From Rhodeus uyekii (Eukaryota > Chordata > Actinopteri > Cypriniformes > Acheilognathidae): a stretch of DNA of 64,000 bases. The stretch is taken from NCBI GenBank assembly GCA_037043235.1, contig JAWRVZ010000139.1, positions 324,501 to 388,500 on the forward strand, written 5' to 3'. The notes under the pieces were generated by a model. It was not told the origin of the DNA. It worked only from the letters and a program-made list of their open reading frames with translations, and did no database searches. Within the stretch, counting starts at the first letter, position 1. Each line of letters starts with the position of its first letter. Positions 11,612 to 23,590 of this stretch are shown here, in pieces. The position numbers and the translations under genes are program-made.

Positions 11612-13746
11612 TCCAAGATTGAGATGTACCAGTTTCACGATAAACTCTTCCTCTCAAGTTCCTTCACTGTATCCCACTGTCGAAAGGAGCTCATGCACTC
11701 AACAAACACTGCAACCAAGCCTCCAACAACACCACGCGGTCGCCAGCTCTTCCGCTCCGTTGTCGCACCCTATGACGCCGAGGCTTGCCTTCACCTCCAC
11801 CATCAAGACATCCACCTTCTTCTTGCCCAACTTCCTACGACACCTCAGCACTCGTATCAATAGTAAAGGCGGACGACCAAAGCAAATTAACTAGAATAGG
11901 TCTCGCTCCAGTCAGCTGTACCATCTCCAAATCAACTCTACCTTCAAAATGTCTCAAACGTACGTTCCTTAAATCTTCATATCTCTCCCTTGCAAATCCA
12001 GATTTCCAAGCGTTAAGACGCAGCAGCACTGCAGTTTTCCAGCACTGCACCTCACATGCCAGCACCTAGCGACAAACGCCGCCCCTTAAGTGCGAGCTTG
12101 CCTCCGCCAGCGGTGCAGGGTTAGCAACGGCAGCACGTACCTAACCTTTCCCCTACGTTAGGCCTGCAGCCCGGCCTTCCGATCCTAGCGTGAGGCTGCC
12201 TCCGCAAGTGGCTTCGCCCCTGGCCTTTCCCACCTAATTCTCTCCACCAGGCTAATTCTCCTTTCATCCCGTTCTCTGCTATGCCATTCCACAAACACTG
12301 CCGCTTAGAACCACCTCTGTCGCCAACAACAGTTGAACGCAAATCCCAACTAAAGTTAAGGCTGCTGCCACCAGAGGTGGACCTATTCCCAACCAGTACA
12401 TCAATACTCAGAGTTGATATTTATCGACGCTAAACGTTCATTCTTCAAGCTTTCGCTTCAAACCACTCCCTCGGAGGATTACATGTGGAGTGGAAAAGTT
12501 CAAGACTTTCCACTCCACATGTGGTCTGCTCCTCATGGTCTCTACCCACTACCACCGACTCGTATTGCATTCCAATAACACCAAGAACTTCCAAGCCAGC
12601 TTCACCATGGGTTACCTAGGCGAAATCTACTTCTCACTACCGAAACCTAATCCTCTGCTCATCAAAGGTATATCAAGAACGCAACCCACCAGCTCAGACA
12701 CCAGACAATCAATCATGTTGGAAATCCGTACCCCTACTCTCCGCCAAGGATTCTACCCAAATGTCGTCCGACCACTCAACGCCATGGTCGAGCCATATAG
12801 ATTCCAGTTCCTCTGATTCTATCACATCCAACCTTAATCCAAATCCGTCCATATTCTGACTCGTCAGCGCCGCACAACGAAAGTAAGAGAGACCAAACTG
12901 TAAGGCTTTTACTCCAACAGCAACAATCCTTCGTTGCCAACCTTCATTTAAGAGATCAGGCCAAACTCCCATCCGACCCACTCTTCACAGAAGACTTAAA
13001 TCACCCCACCACATGCCGCGTCCCAAAACCTGCAGATCCAAGCACTGGGCCGCAGGTCATCGGAAGCTTCAGGAGTTACATTCGATCAAATCAGTCTCCC
13101 CAGAAATGGCTTTCACCGCCATAAGAGACAACAGAAGTCGAGGAAATGGACAATCTCCATCATCCAACTCGCGATTAGTTCAGAGGAAGTTCTCCTTTCC
13201 CGCTGTAGTGATGCACCTCCACACTCCCGCATGAGCTCAGTTCAAATGGAAATTATTCCACTGCCGCCTCCATTGCCACAGCAATGATGTTCCCCCACAC
13301 TCCCGCAGGAGTCAGCAAAGGGGGAAGTTTCCCACTGCCGCAGCAGTGAAGCCACGTTCACACTGGCTTGGTTACCTCAGATGCTCATGACTCACCATCA
13401 CATCCACTCAGCCTACTTTCATTTCAGAAACTCGCAGGCTAAACTCCCATCCATTCCACTCTCTATAGACGATTCCACCCCATTACAAATTCCGGTTCCA
13501 AACTTCTTAAAGCTACGCTACCCCAAACCGGATTCCCAACAGACCATTCATCCAGCCATCCTTTTCGCATAGGTGCAGCAACCACGGCCGTGCAAAGGCC
13601 TTTCCCAACAGTAAATACAAGCATTGCGCCGCTGGTCTCCAGAAGCTTTCAAGAGCCACATCAGACCAAACAGACCGCACATTCAAACAAGGTCTTCTGT
13701 TAAGCATCAGCTCCTCCCCACTTACAACTTCATGGCCACTGCTTCC

Positions 13747-14717
13747 ATTGCCGCAGCAGTGACGCTCCCGCAGGAGCAAGCTCTCTCTAACTCTCACTGC
13801 CGCAGCAGTGACGCTCCCGCAGGAGCAAGCACTCGCTAACTTCCACTGCCGCAGCAGTGACGCTCCCCCCAGGAGCCAGCTTCTAATTGCATATGATATA
13901 AATTCAACTGTCAATTCATAATTGAAAGGTTTCTTATGCTTTTACAAACCATACTGATTTTGTTATTTCTTGAGTGTATTTAGACGTCTGTAACCAAAAT
14001 AATTTCAAGAGACTACAACACTGAACAGAACTCCCACTGCCGCAGCAGTGACGCTCCCGCAGGAGTAAGCTCTCTCTATCTTCCAGCTCTCTCTAACTTC
14101 CACTGCCGCAGCAGTGACGCTCCCGCAGGAGCAAGCTTCTAATTTCCACTGCCGCAGCAGTGACGCTCCCGCAGGAGCAAGCTCTCTCTATCTTCCAGCT
14201 CTCTCTAACTTCCACTGCCGCAGCAGTGACGCTCCCGCAGGAGCAAGCTCTCTCCATCTTCCAGCTCTCTCTAGCTTCCACTGCCGCAGCAGTGACGCTC
14301 CCGCAGGAGTAAGCTCTCTCTATCTTCCAGCTCTCTCTAACTTCCACTGCCGCAGCAGTGACGCTCCCGCAGGAGCAAGCTTCTAATTTCCACTGCCGCA
14401 GCAGTGACGCTCCCGCAGGAGCAAGCTCTCTCTATCTTCCAGCTCTCTCTAATTTCCACTGCCGCAGCAGTGACGCTCCCGCAGGAGCAAGCCTCTAATT
14501 TCCACTGCCGCAGCAGTGACGCTCCCGCAGGAGCAAGCTTCTAATTTCCACTGCCGCAGCAGTGACGCTCCCGCAGGAGCAAGCTTCTAATTCCACTGCC
14601 GCAGCAGTGACGCTCCCGCAGGAGCAAGCTTCTAAATTCCACTGCCGCAGCAGTGACGCTCCCGCAGGAGCAAGCTTCTAATTTTCCACTGCCGCAGCAG
14701 TGATGCTCCCGCAGGAG
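13747..14717 (+). repeat. VNTR A, unit 2
   Basis: Same twin-hairpin repeat, 971 bp. More of the long-spacer type units (CTCTCTATCTTCCAGCTCTC) are present than in unit 1. Confidence 0.9.
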
Positions 14718-14790
14718 TTTCAGTTACAGGATCGATGTGCTTTCTTACTCCCCAAGGGAGCCATTCTTTCAATCAGTTCCACCACCACAG

Positions 14791-15900
14791 CAGCGACGTA
14801 CCTCTTTGGTCCTGCGGCGGAGGGGTTTTTTCGCTGCAGTGGTGGCGACGTGCCTCCTGCTGTCGCCGGGGCCCCGAGGGGTTTTCTCCTGCTGCGACGC
14901 TGACGTGCCTCCTGCCGCTTCAAGGGCCCAGAGGGGCTTTCCCCTGCTACGACGCTGACGTGCCTCCTGCCGCTGCAGGGGCCCAGAGGGGTTTCCCCTG
15001 CTACGACGTTGACGTGCCTCCTGCCGCTGAAAGGGCTCAGAGGGGCTTTCCCCTGCTACGACGCTGACGTACCACCTGCCGCTGCAGGGGCCCAGAGGGG
15101 TTTCCCCTGCTGTGACGTTGACGTGCCTCCTGCTGCTGTGGGGGCCCCGAGGGGTTTCCACTGCTACGGTAGTGACGTGCCTCCTGCTCCCACAGCGGCC
15201 CCGAGGGGTTTCCACCGTCACAGTGGCGACGTGCCTCCTGCTCCTGCAGCAGCCCCGAGGGGTTTCCACCGTCACGGCGGCGACGTGCCCCCTGCTCCCA
15301 CAGCGGCCCCGAGGGGTTTCCACCGTCACAGCGGCGACGTGCCTCCTGCTCCTGCAGCAGCCCCGAGGGGTTTCCACCGTCACCGCAGCGACGTGCCTCC
15401 TGCTCCCACAGCGGCCCCGAGGGGTTTCCACCGTCGCAGCGGCAAAGTGCCCCCTGCTCCCGCGACAGCCCCGAGGGGTTTCCACTGCCACGGCAGCGAC
15501 ATGCCTCCCGCAGCGACCACGGGGGTTTCCACCACCGCGGCAGCGACGCACCACCTTGGTCCTGCAGCGGCCCCGAGGGGTTTCCCCTGCTGCAACAGCG
15601 ATGTGCCTCCTGCTACTGCGGGGGCCAGAGGGGTTTCCCCTGCTAAGACGCTGACGTGCCTCCTGCTGCTGTGAGGGCCCCGTGGGGTTTCCACTGCTAC
15701 GGCAGCGACGTGCCTCCTGCTCCCACAGCGGCCCCGAGGGGTTTCCACCGTCACGGCGGCGATGTACCCCCTGCCTCCCGCAGCGGCCCCGAGGGGTTTC
15801 CACTGTCGCAGCGGCGATGTACCTCCTGCCTCCCGCAGCGACCACGGGGGTTTCCCCTACCGCGGTGGCTTCATACCTCCCTTCTCCTATGGCAGCCAGG
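14791..15900 (+). repeat. VNTR B, unit 2 (expanded)
   Basis: Expanded by 533 bp relative to units 1 and 3. A run of clean 54-bp units lies near 15180-15480. The expansion opens a 405-residue frame on the minus strand and a 221-residue frame on the plus strand, both absent at that length from the other two units. Confidence 0.85.
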
Positions 15901-17646
15901 GGAGTAGTTTCAGAGGTACCCCTCATACTCCCAGAAACAAAATTACACCCAATTCTCTTTCTGGCAACAAATTGAACAACAAACACATACCCAATGCTAA
16001 AGCCATATCATCCCCTCCGCACCTCAAGCCTTCTACAGCAACATTCATCTGCCCTCCCGAACTCACAATCTACCCCCCCAGCTGTAACCTTGCAATTCTT
16101 TGGGGGGTCATCAAAATCTTCAGCGGCTGTCTGACTAGGTTGCAATTTTTGGGGGGAGTGCTCCAGGTTCGGGCTAACACCGAGCTCGGAGCCCTCTCCT
16201 CGGACAGCTCGCCAAATACGCTTACCATTCATTGCTCCTGAATCATTCGTAAGTGTGAACTCGTGAAATGATGTTTTATTAACAAAGTTCGGGAGGAGCA
16301 CGTTCAAATGATTAATACAATCAACACGTCATCAGCAATTACTCCTCATCCTATCAGCAGGAGAGGAAGTACGTATATATAGACACGTTTGACTCACCTA
16401 CAGCTCTTTGACATTTTTCGGCAGCTCGACAGTTTACGGCATTGTGGCTCCGCCTTCTGGTCGCCATACACCCGAAATTGAGCTCCACTCGTTAGATGGA
16501 TTCTCCACGAAAACCTCCGGACCCAGTAGCGATCCTCATCCGCTCAACACCATGCTAACTATATTATATCACCCTCAGCAATACATCACGGGTGCCAGAC
16601 CAAACAAACGGGTCCTAAGCAACAACAAGCAATGCACAGTAAGACTTGAGGCCGTTCTCGCCACCAAGTAAACATCCGTATCCAGCAGCTCTACATCGGC
16701 TGTTAATCGCTCCTGCCATTGAGAAAGGACGATAAAGCTGGCCGAGCTACACGCTCGACTCTCAGGCAATGCCGCTTTCTTCCTGCTAGCCAGGCCGCCG
16801 CCGCTGCCGCGAGCCTCAGCAGACCGCGCTGCAGCTTCAGCTCACACTCTCTCTGTCCGTCAGCTCACACAAACAAGAGCAGCTGTAATCCTTCCCGGCG
16901 CTTTTATTTCTGCATCACTAAATCACGAGCAGTTGTGCCCTCTCAATACTACTGTTCCGGGGAACCCACGTCTGAGATGTGATTGTTCTAAAGTAACGCG
17001 CTGCTTCCTCGCAACTCAAGCAGTAGCGCGCACCGAAGCCAGATCGCGCGCAGTACAGTCCGATCGCACGCGCCACTTCAGATCGCGCGCTCAGCCGCCC
17101 ACACAAGAATCAAGCACTTATTGCCAACGCTGCCTTGTTGTTTCAACTTAATCGGCTATTAAGTGGACTCGCTGAAAAGAAACCATATGCACTTTCTATT
17201 TCAAAGTAATTCTTTGCCTTCACTGTTTCAATCCTTTAAGTCCAAGATAAGCTTTATAAGTCTATGATATTTGGATGAACCCCTGCTCAGGGTTTACTCA
17301 AAAACAATAAGTTTGTGAACTTTCATAAACTTTGATATTTCGATTTCCAACAGGTAAGTTTGTTTTGAAATTAAATATGCAACATGCATCTGATATAAAT
17401 TCAACTGTCAATATTATAATTGAAAGGTTTTACTTACGGAAATCAATGTTTTTACAAACCATATTGATTGTTTTTGTTGTTGTTTCTCGCGTGTATTTAG
17501 ACGTCTGTAATCAAAATAATTCAAGAGATTGAAACACTGAACAGCAACAAGCTTTGAGCGCTTTCTCTGGCTCAGCGCCAGCCAATGTGTTCAAAATTTA
17601 GCAGGCGATCATGTGATGCCCCGCCTTTCGCCACATTGTCCAAAAC

Positions 17647-18331
17647 CAGGGGCGGCCAACCCGCATGCGGCTCTGACTGCTCTTTCGCGGCTCTCATCCG
17701 GCCCGCTGAGACCTTTTGTCTACAAAACATAAATTTACATGTATCCTGCCAAGGTCAGCCGCCGCTCACGTGGACACGATGTTTTTACCGAATTCAAATA
17801 GAGGCGCGCAGAAGCGCGTTCCCTTTCGAGAGTAGGAACGAGATGTTTAATGAAACTCATTTGGGAACTCCTCCCCTTCACGTCATTTCTGAAAATTTAT
17901 GGATAACAGCAGTTGACAACTGGCCAATCGTAGCGCGATGCAGATCCGGCTGCCAGACGGTATAAATATCTTAAATAGCATTTCCTTCATACTTCTCTAA
18001 ACGGAATATGATTAAATTACAGAGGTTACGATAGTAACCGGAGACGTTTTCCAACCGATCACTACATTACCAAGGCTGCTTACTTTTATACTTCCTGTCA
18101 CCGTCAATGAGATGATATATCGTTTTCCCGCATATATAATTCACAGACGCATTGTCTCTGCATGCTTGTATAGCTCGTGGGGTGCCATATGTAAAAAATG
18201 AGCGATATATGTGCGAGACCTTCTAATGTCAAAAACCCCATCAACAAATGCGAATTTAACAGTCTGTCATGCGGCTCTCCGCAGCCATGAGCTTATTTCG
18301 AGGCTCATGCTGAACAGGTTGGCCACCCCTG
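17647..18331. mobile_element. hAT-like MITE inside unit 3
   Basis: Third copy carried by duplication of the unit, not by independent transposition. Confidence 0.65.
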
Positions 18332-20466
18332 TCCAAGATTGAGATGTACCAGTTTCACGATAAACTCTTCCTCTCAAGTTCCTTCACTGTATCCCACTGT
18401 CGAAAGGAGCTCATGCACTCAACAAACACTGCAACCAAGCCTCCAACAACACCACGCGGTCGCCAGCTCTTCCGCTCCGTTGTCGCACCCTATGACGCCG
18501 AGGCTTGCCTTCACCTCCACCATCAAGACATCCACCTTCTTCTTGCCCAACTTCCTACGACACCTCAGCACTCGTATCAATAGTAAAGGCGGACGACCAA
18601 AGCAAATTAACTAGAATAGGTCTCGCTCCAGTCAGCTGTACCATCTCCAAATCAACTCTACCTTCAAAATGTCTCAAACGTACGTTCCTTAAATCTTCAT
18701 ATCTCTCCCTTGCAAATCCAGATTTCCAAGCGTTAAGACGCAGCAGCACTGCAGTTTTCCAGCACTGCACCTCACATGCCAGCACCTAGCGACAAACGCC
18801 GCCCCTTAAGTGCGAGCTTGCCTCCGCCAGCGGTGCAGGGTTAGCAACGGCAGCACGTACCTAACCTTTCCCCTACGTTAGGCCTGCAGCCCGGCCTTCC
18901 GATCCTAGCGTGAGGCTGCCTCCGCAAGTGGCTTCGCCCCTGGCCTTTCCCACCTAATTCTCTCCACCAGGCTAATTCTCCTTTCATCCCGTTCTCTGCT
19001 ATGCCATTCCACAAACACTGCCGCTTAGAACCACCTCTGTCGCCAACAACAGTTGAACGCAAATCCCAACTAAAGTTAAGGCTGCTGCCACCAGAGGTGG
19101 ACCTATTCCCAACCAGTACATCAATACTCAGAGTTGATATTTATCGACGCTAAACGTTCATTCTTCAAGCTTTCGCTTCAAACCACTCCCTCGGAGGATT
19201 ACATGTGGAGTGGAAAAGTTCAAGACTTTCCACTCCACATGTGGTCTGCTCCTCATGGTCTCTACCCACTACCACCGACTCGTATTGCATTCCAATAACA
19301 CCAAGAACTTCCAAGCCAGCTTCACCATGGGTTACCTAGGCGAAATCTACTTCTCACTACCGAAACCTAATCCTCTGCTCATCAAAGGTATATCAAGAAC
19401 GCAACCCACCAGCTCAGACACCAGACAATCAATCATGTTGGAAATCCGTACCCCTACTCTCCGCCAAGGATTCTACCCAAATGTCGTCCGACCACTCAAC
19501 GCCATGGTCGAGCCATATAGATTCCAGTTCCTCTGATTCTATCACATCCAACCTTAATCCAAATCCGTCCATATTCTGACTCGTCAGCGCCGCACAACGA
19601 AAGTAAGAGAGACCAAACTGTAAGGCTTTTACTCCAACAGCAACAATCCTTCGTTGCCAACCTTCATTTAAGAGATCAGGCCAAACTCCCATCCGACCCA
19701 CTCTTCACAGAAGACTTAAATCACCCCACCACATGCCGCGTCCCAAAACCTGCAGATCCAAGCACTGGGCCGCAGGTCATCGGAAGCTTCAGGAGTTACA
19801 TTCGATCAAATCAGTCTCCCCAGAAATGGCTTTCACCGCCATAAGAGACAACAGAAGTCGAGGAAATGGACAATCTCCATCATCCAACTCGCGATTAGTT
19901 CAGAGGAAGTTCTCCTTTCCCGCTGTAGTGATGCACCTCCACACTCCCGCATGAGCTCAGTTCAAATGGAAATTATTCCACTGCCGCCTCCATTGCCACA
20001 GCAATGATGTTCCCCCACACTCCCGCAGGAGTCAGCAAAGGGGGAAGTTTCCCACTGCCGCAGCAGTGAAGCCACGTTCACACTGGCTTGGTTACCTCAG
20101 ATGCTCATGACTCACCATCACATCCACTCAGCCTACTTTCATTTCAGAAACTCGCAGGCTAAACTCCCATCCATTCCACTCTCTATAGACGATTCCACCC
20201 CATTACAAATTCCGGTTCCAAACTTCTTAAAGCTACGCTACCCCAAACCGGATTCCCAACAGACCATTCATCCAGCCATCCTTTTCGCATAGGTGCAGCA
20301 AGCACGGCCGTGCAAAGGCCTTTCCCAACAGTAAATACAAGCATTGCGCCGCTGGTCTCCAGAAGCTTTCAAGAGCCACATCAGACCAAACAGACCGCAC
20401 ATTCAAACAAGGTCTTCTGTTAAGCATCAGCTCCTCCCCACTTACAACTTCATGGCCACTGCTTCC

Positions 20467-22084
20467 ATTGCCGCAGCAGTGACGCTCCCGCAGGAGCAAG
20501 CTCTCTCTAACTCTCACTGCCGCAGCAGTGACGCTCCCGCAGGAGCAAGCACTCGCTAACTTCCACTGCCGCAGCAGTGACGCTCCCCCCAGGAGCCAGC
20601 TTCTAATTGCATATGATATAAATTCAACTGTCAATTCATAATTGAAAGGTTTCTTATGCTTTTACAAACCATACTGATTTTGTTATTTCTTGAGTGTATT
20701 TAGACGTCTGTAACCAAAATAATTTCAAGAGACTACAACACTGAACAGAACTCCCACTGCCGCAGCAGTGACGCTCCCGCAGGAGTAAGCTCTCTCTATC
20801 TTCCAGCTCTCTCTAACTTCCACTGCCGCAGCAGTGACGCTCCCGCAGGAGCAAGCTTCTAATTTCCACTGCCGCAGCAGTGACGCTCCCGCAGGAGCAA
20901 GCTCTCTCTATCTTCCAGCTCTCTCTAACTTCCACTGCCGCAGCAGTGACGCTCCCGCAGGAGCAAGCTCTCTCCATCTTCCAGCTCTCTCTAGCTTCCA
21001 CTGCCGCAGCAGTGACGCTCCCGCAGGAGTAAGCTCTCTCTATCTTCCAGCTCTCTCTAACTTCCACTGCCGCAGCAGTGACGCTCCCGCAGGAGCAAGC
21101 TTCTAATTTCCACTGCCGCAGCAGTGACGCTCCCGCAGGAGCAAGCTCTCTCTATCTTCCAGCTCTCTCTAACTTCCACTGCCGCAGCAGTGACGCTCCC
21201 GCAGGAGCAAGCTTCTAATTCCACTGCCGCAGCAGTGACGCTCCCGCAGGAGCAAGCTCTCTCTAAACCTCCACTGCCGCAGCAGTGACGCTCCCGCAGG
21301 AGCAAGCCTCTAATTTCCACTGCCGCAGCAGTGACGCTCCCGCAGGAGCAAGCCTCTAATTTCCACTGCCGCAGCAGTGACGCTCCCGCAGGAGCAAGCT
21401 TCTAATTTCCACTGCCGCAGCAGTGACGCTCCCGCAGGAGCAAGCTTCTAATTTCCACTGCCGCAGCAGTGACGCTCCCGCAGGAGCAAGCCTCTAATTT
21501 CCTCTGCCGCAGCAGTGACGCTCCCGCAGGAGCAAGCCTCTAATTTCCACTGCCGCAGCAGTGACGCTCCCGCAGGAGCAAGCTTCTAATTTCCACTGCC
21601 GCAGCAGTGACGCTCCCGCAGGAGCAAGCCTCTAATTTCCACTGCCGCAGCAGTGACGCTCCCGCAGGAGCAAGCTTCTAATTTCCACTGCCGCAGCAGT
21701 GACGCTCCCGCAGGAGCAAGCCTCTAATTTCCACTGCCGCAGCAGTGACGCTCCCGCAGGAGCAAGCTTCTAATTTCCACTGCCGCAGCAGTGACGCTCC
21801 CGCAGGAGCAAGCCTCTAATTTCCACTGCCGCAGCAGTGACGCTCCCGCAGGAGCAAGCTTCTAATTTCCACTGCCGCAGCAGTGACGCTCCCGCAGGAG
21901 CAAGCTTCTAATTTCCACTGCCGCAGCAGTGACGCTCCCGCAGGAGCAAGCTTCTAATTCCACTGCCGCAGCAGTGACGCTCCCGCAGGAGCAAGCTTCT
22001 AAATTTCACTGCCGCAGCAGTGACGCTCCCGCAGGAGCAAGCTTCTAATTTTCCACTGCCGCAGCAGTGATGCTCCCGCAGGAG
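20467..22084 (+). repeat. VNTR A, unit 3 (expanded)
   Basis: Same repeat, expanded to 1618 bp, mainly by additional copies of the short-spacer unit with alternating AAGCCTCTAATTTCC and AAGCTTCTAATTTCC spacers. The alternation suggests that two-unit blocks were amplified. Confidence 0.9.
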
Positions 22085-22157
22085 TTTCAGTTACAGGATC
22101 GATGTGCTTTCTTACTCCCCAAGGGAGCCATTCTTTCAATCAGTTCCACCACCACAG

Positions 22158-22734
22158 CAGCGACGTACCTCTTTGGTCCTGCGGCGGAGGGGTTTTTTCG
22201 CTGCAGTGGTGGCGACGTGCCTCCTGCTGTCGCCGGGGCCCCGAGGGGTTTTCTCCTGCTGCGACGCTGACGTGCCTCCTGCCGCTTCAAGGGCCCAGAG
22301 GGGCTTTCCCCTGCTACGACGCTGACGTGCCTCCTGCCGCTGCAGGGGCCCAGAGGGGTTTCCCCTGCTACGACGTTGACGTGCCTCCTGCCGCTGAAAG
22401 GGCTCAGAGGGGCTTTCCCCTGCTACGACGCTGACGTACCTCCTGCCGCTGCAGGGGCCCAGAGGGGTTTCCCCTGCTGTGACGTTGACGTGCCTCCTGC
22501 TGCTGTGGGGGCCCCGAGGGGTTTCCACTGCTACGGTAGTGACGTGCCTCCTGCTCCCACAGCGGCCCCGAGGGGTTTCCACCGTCACGGCGGCGATGTA
22601 CCCCCTGCCTCCCGCAGCGGCCCCGAGGGGTTTCCACTGTCGCAGCGGCGATGTACCTCCTGCCTCCCGCAGCGACCACGGGGGTTTCCCCTACCGCGGT
22701 GGCTTCATACCTCCCTTCTCCTATGGCAGCCAGG
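22158..22734 (+). repeat. VNTR B, unit 3
   Basis: The same length as in unit 1 and almost identical (for example ACGTACCTCC instead of ACGTACCACC near 22435). Confidence 0.85.
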
Positions 22735-23590
22735 GGAGTAGTTTCAGAGGTACCCCTCATACTCCCAGAAACAAAATTACACCCAATTCTCTTTCTGGCA
22801 ACAAATTGAACAACACATACCCAATGCTAAAGCCATATCATCCCCTCCGCACCTCAAGCCCTCTACAGCAACATTCATCTGCCCTCCCGAACTCACAATC
22901 TACCCCCCCAGCTGTAACCTTGCAATTCTTTGGGGGGTCATCAAAATCTTCAGCGGCTGTCTGACTAGGTTGCAATTTTTGGGGGGAGTGCTCCAGGTTC
23001 GGGCTAACACCGAGCTCGGAGCCCTCTCCTCGGACAGCTCGCCAAATACGCTTACCATTCATTGCTCCTGAATCATTCGTAAGTGTGAACTCGTGAAATG
23101 CAAAACGCAACAAAGCATTTGAGTTTGTAAAGAAACCATAGTAACCACGTGTGCAATACTTTCAGAACTGTGTTATGAGCGAATGTGTTTATGTGTGTGT
23201 GACTGTGTTTACGCTGTGAGCGAAACTGTGTTTGCAATGTTGGAGAATATAATTAAAGGTTTATATGGAGAATGGAAGGGGTTTTTTATCGTATACTGGT
23301 AAATGTCTGCTGTTAGTTGGTGCACATATGCCTTTTGTTGTTAGAAAACATATACAGTGTATGAACATTTTTATAGCATGCTGATCACTTCATCAAACAA
23401 ATCGCCATATTGGCTTTTGGTTATCTCGATCCTCGTTTTTTTGCTTTTTTGCAACCCCAGAGGCCATCGACATAACTGGATTCCACTGTATATATTTAGA
23501 CCTCTTCTATTATTGATTGCTATCAGGATATGAAAGGAGTTTCAACCAGAATGACAAAAAGTGTTTCTGAAAAAAGTACCCTACCTTTAA

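Larger units (their letters stand above)
9551..16270 (+). mobile_element. Tandem unit 2 (6720 bp)
   Basis: Co-linear with unit 1. The 686-bp excess is fully explained by 153 bp more VNTR A and 533 bp more VNTR B. It shares with unit 3 two substitutions against unit 1 (aatgcacag near 9912 and ccataagag near 13121). It has private changes such as a T in CCTTCTACAG near 16031. The 5-bp word aaatg lies at both boundaries. Confidence 0.85.
16271..23100 (+). mobile_element. Tandem unit 3 (6830 bp)
   Basis: Co-linear with unit 1 except for 800 bp more VNTR A and a 4-bp deletion in AACAACACATACC near 22813, giving exactly 796 bp more in total. Private substitutions include a G in GCAAGCACGG near 20302. 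It ends at aaatg, after which the pogo-like host resumes with CAAAACGCAACAAAGC. Confidence 0.85.
3153..23488 (+). mobile_element. pogo/Tigger-like element carrying the tandem trimer
   Basis: The left terminus reads CAGTGGAGTCCACTTATCTC and the reverse complement of the right terminus reads CAGTGGAATCCAGTTATGTC. The first 22 bases differ at only three places. Both ends abut TA (3151-3152 and 23489-23490), the mariner/pogo target. The element's own sequence is only 3153-3516 plus 23101-23488, about 750 bp, so it was a small non-autonomous copy. The remaining 19.6 kb is the three-unit insertion. Confidence 0.75.
2584..23586. mobile_element. TTAA-flanked DNA element, outermost shell of the nest
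   Basis: TTAA at 2580-2583 is followed by AGGTATAGTAGGTAAC. TTAA at 23587-23590 is preceded by a sequence whose reverse complement is AGGTAGGGTAC. Both ends therefore read TTAA-AGGTA inward, as expected of TTAA-targeting elements (piggyBac or Kolobok type). The body before 3150 and after 23490 looks non-coding. The terminal match is short, so the assignment is tentative. If right, the pogo-like element and the trimer sit inside it. Confidence 0.35.

Noticed and set aside
14769..15986. 405-residue minus-strand ORF (VETPRGRCGSRRH-type repeats) as a gene
   Set aside because: It exists at that length only because VNTR B, with a period divisible by three, is expanded in unit 2. Units 1 and 3 have shorter, different frames, and the plus strand is open too.
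20467..22084. CRISPR-like array (regular repeats with hairpins)
   Set aside because: Spacers are short, nearly identical and part of the repeat; the setting is a vertebrate genome with no cas genes. It is a minisatellite.
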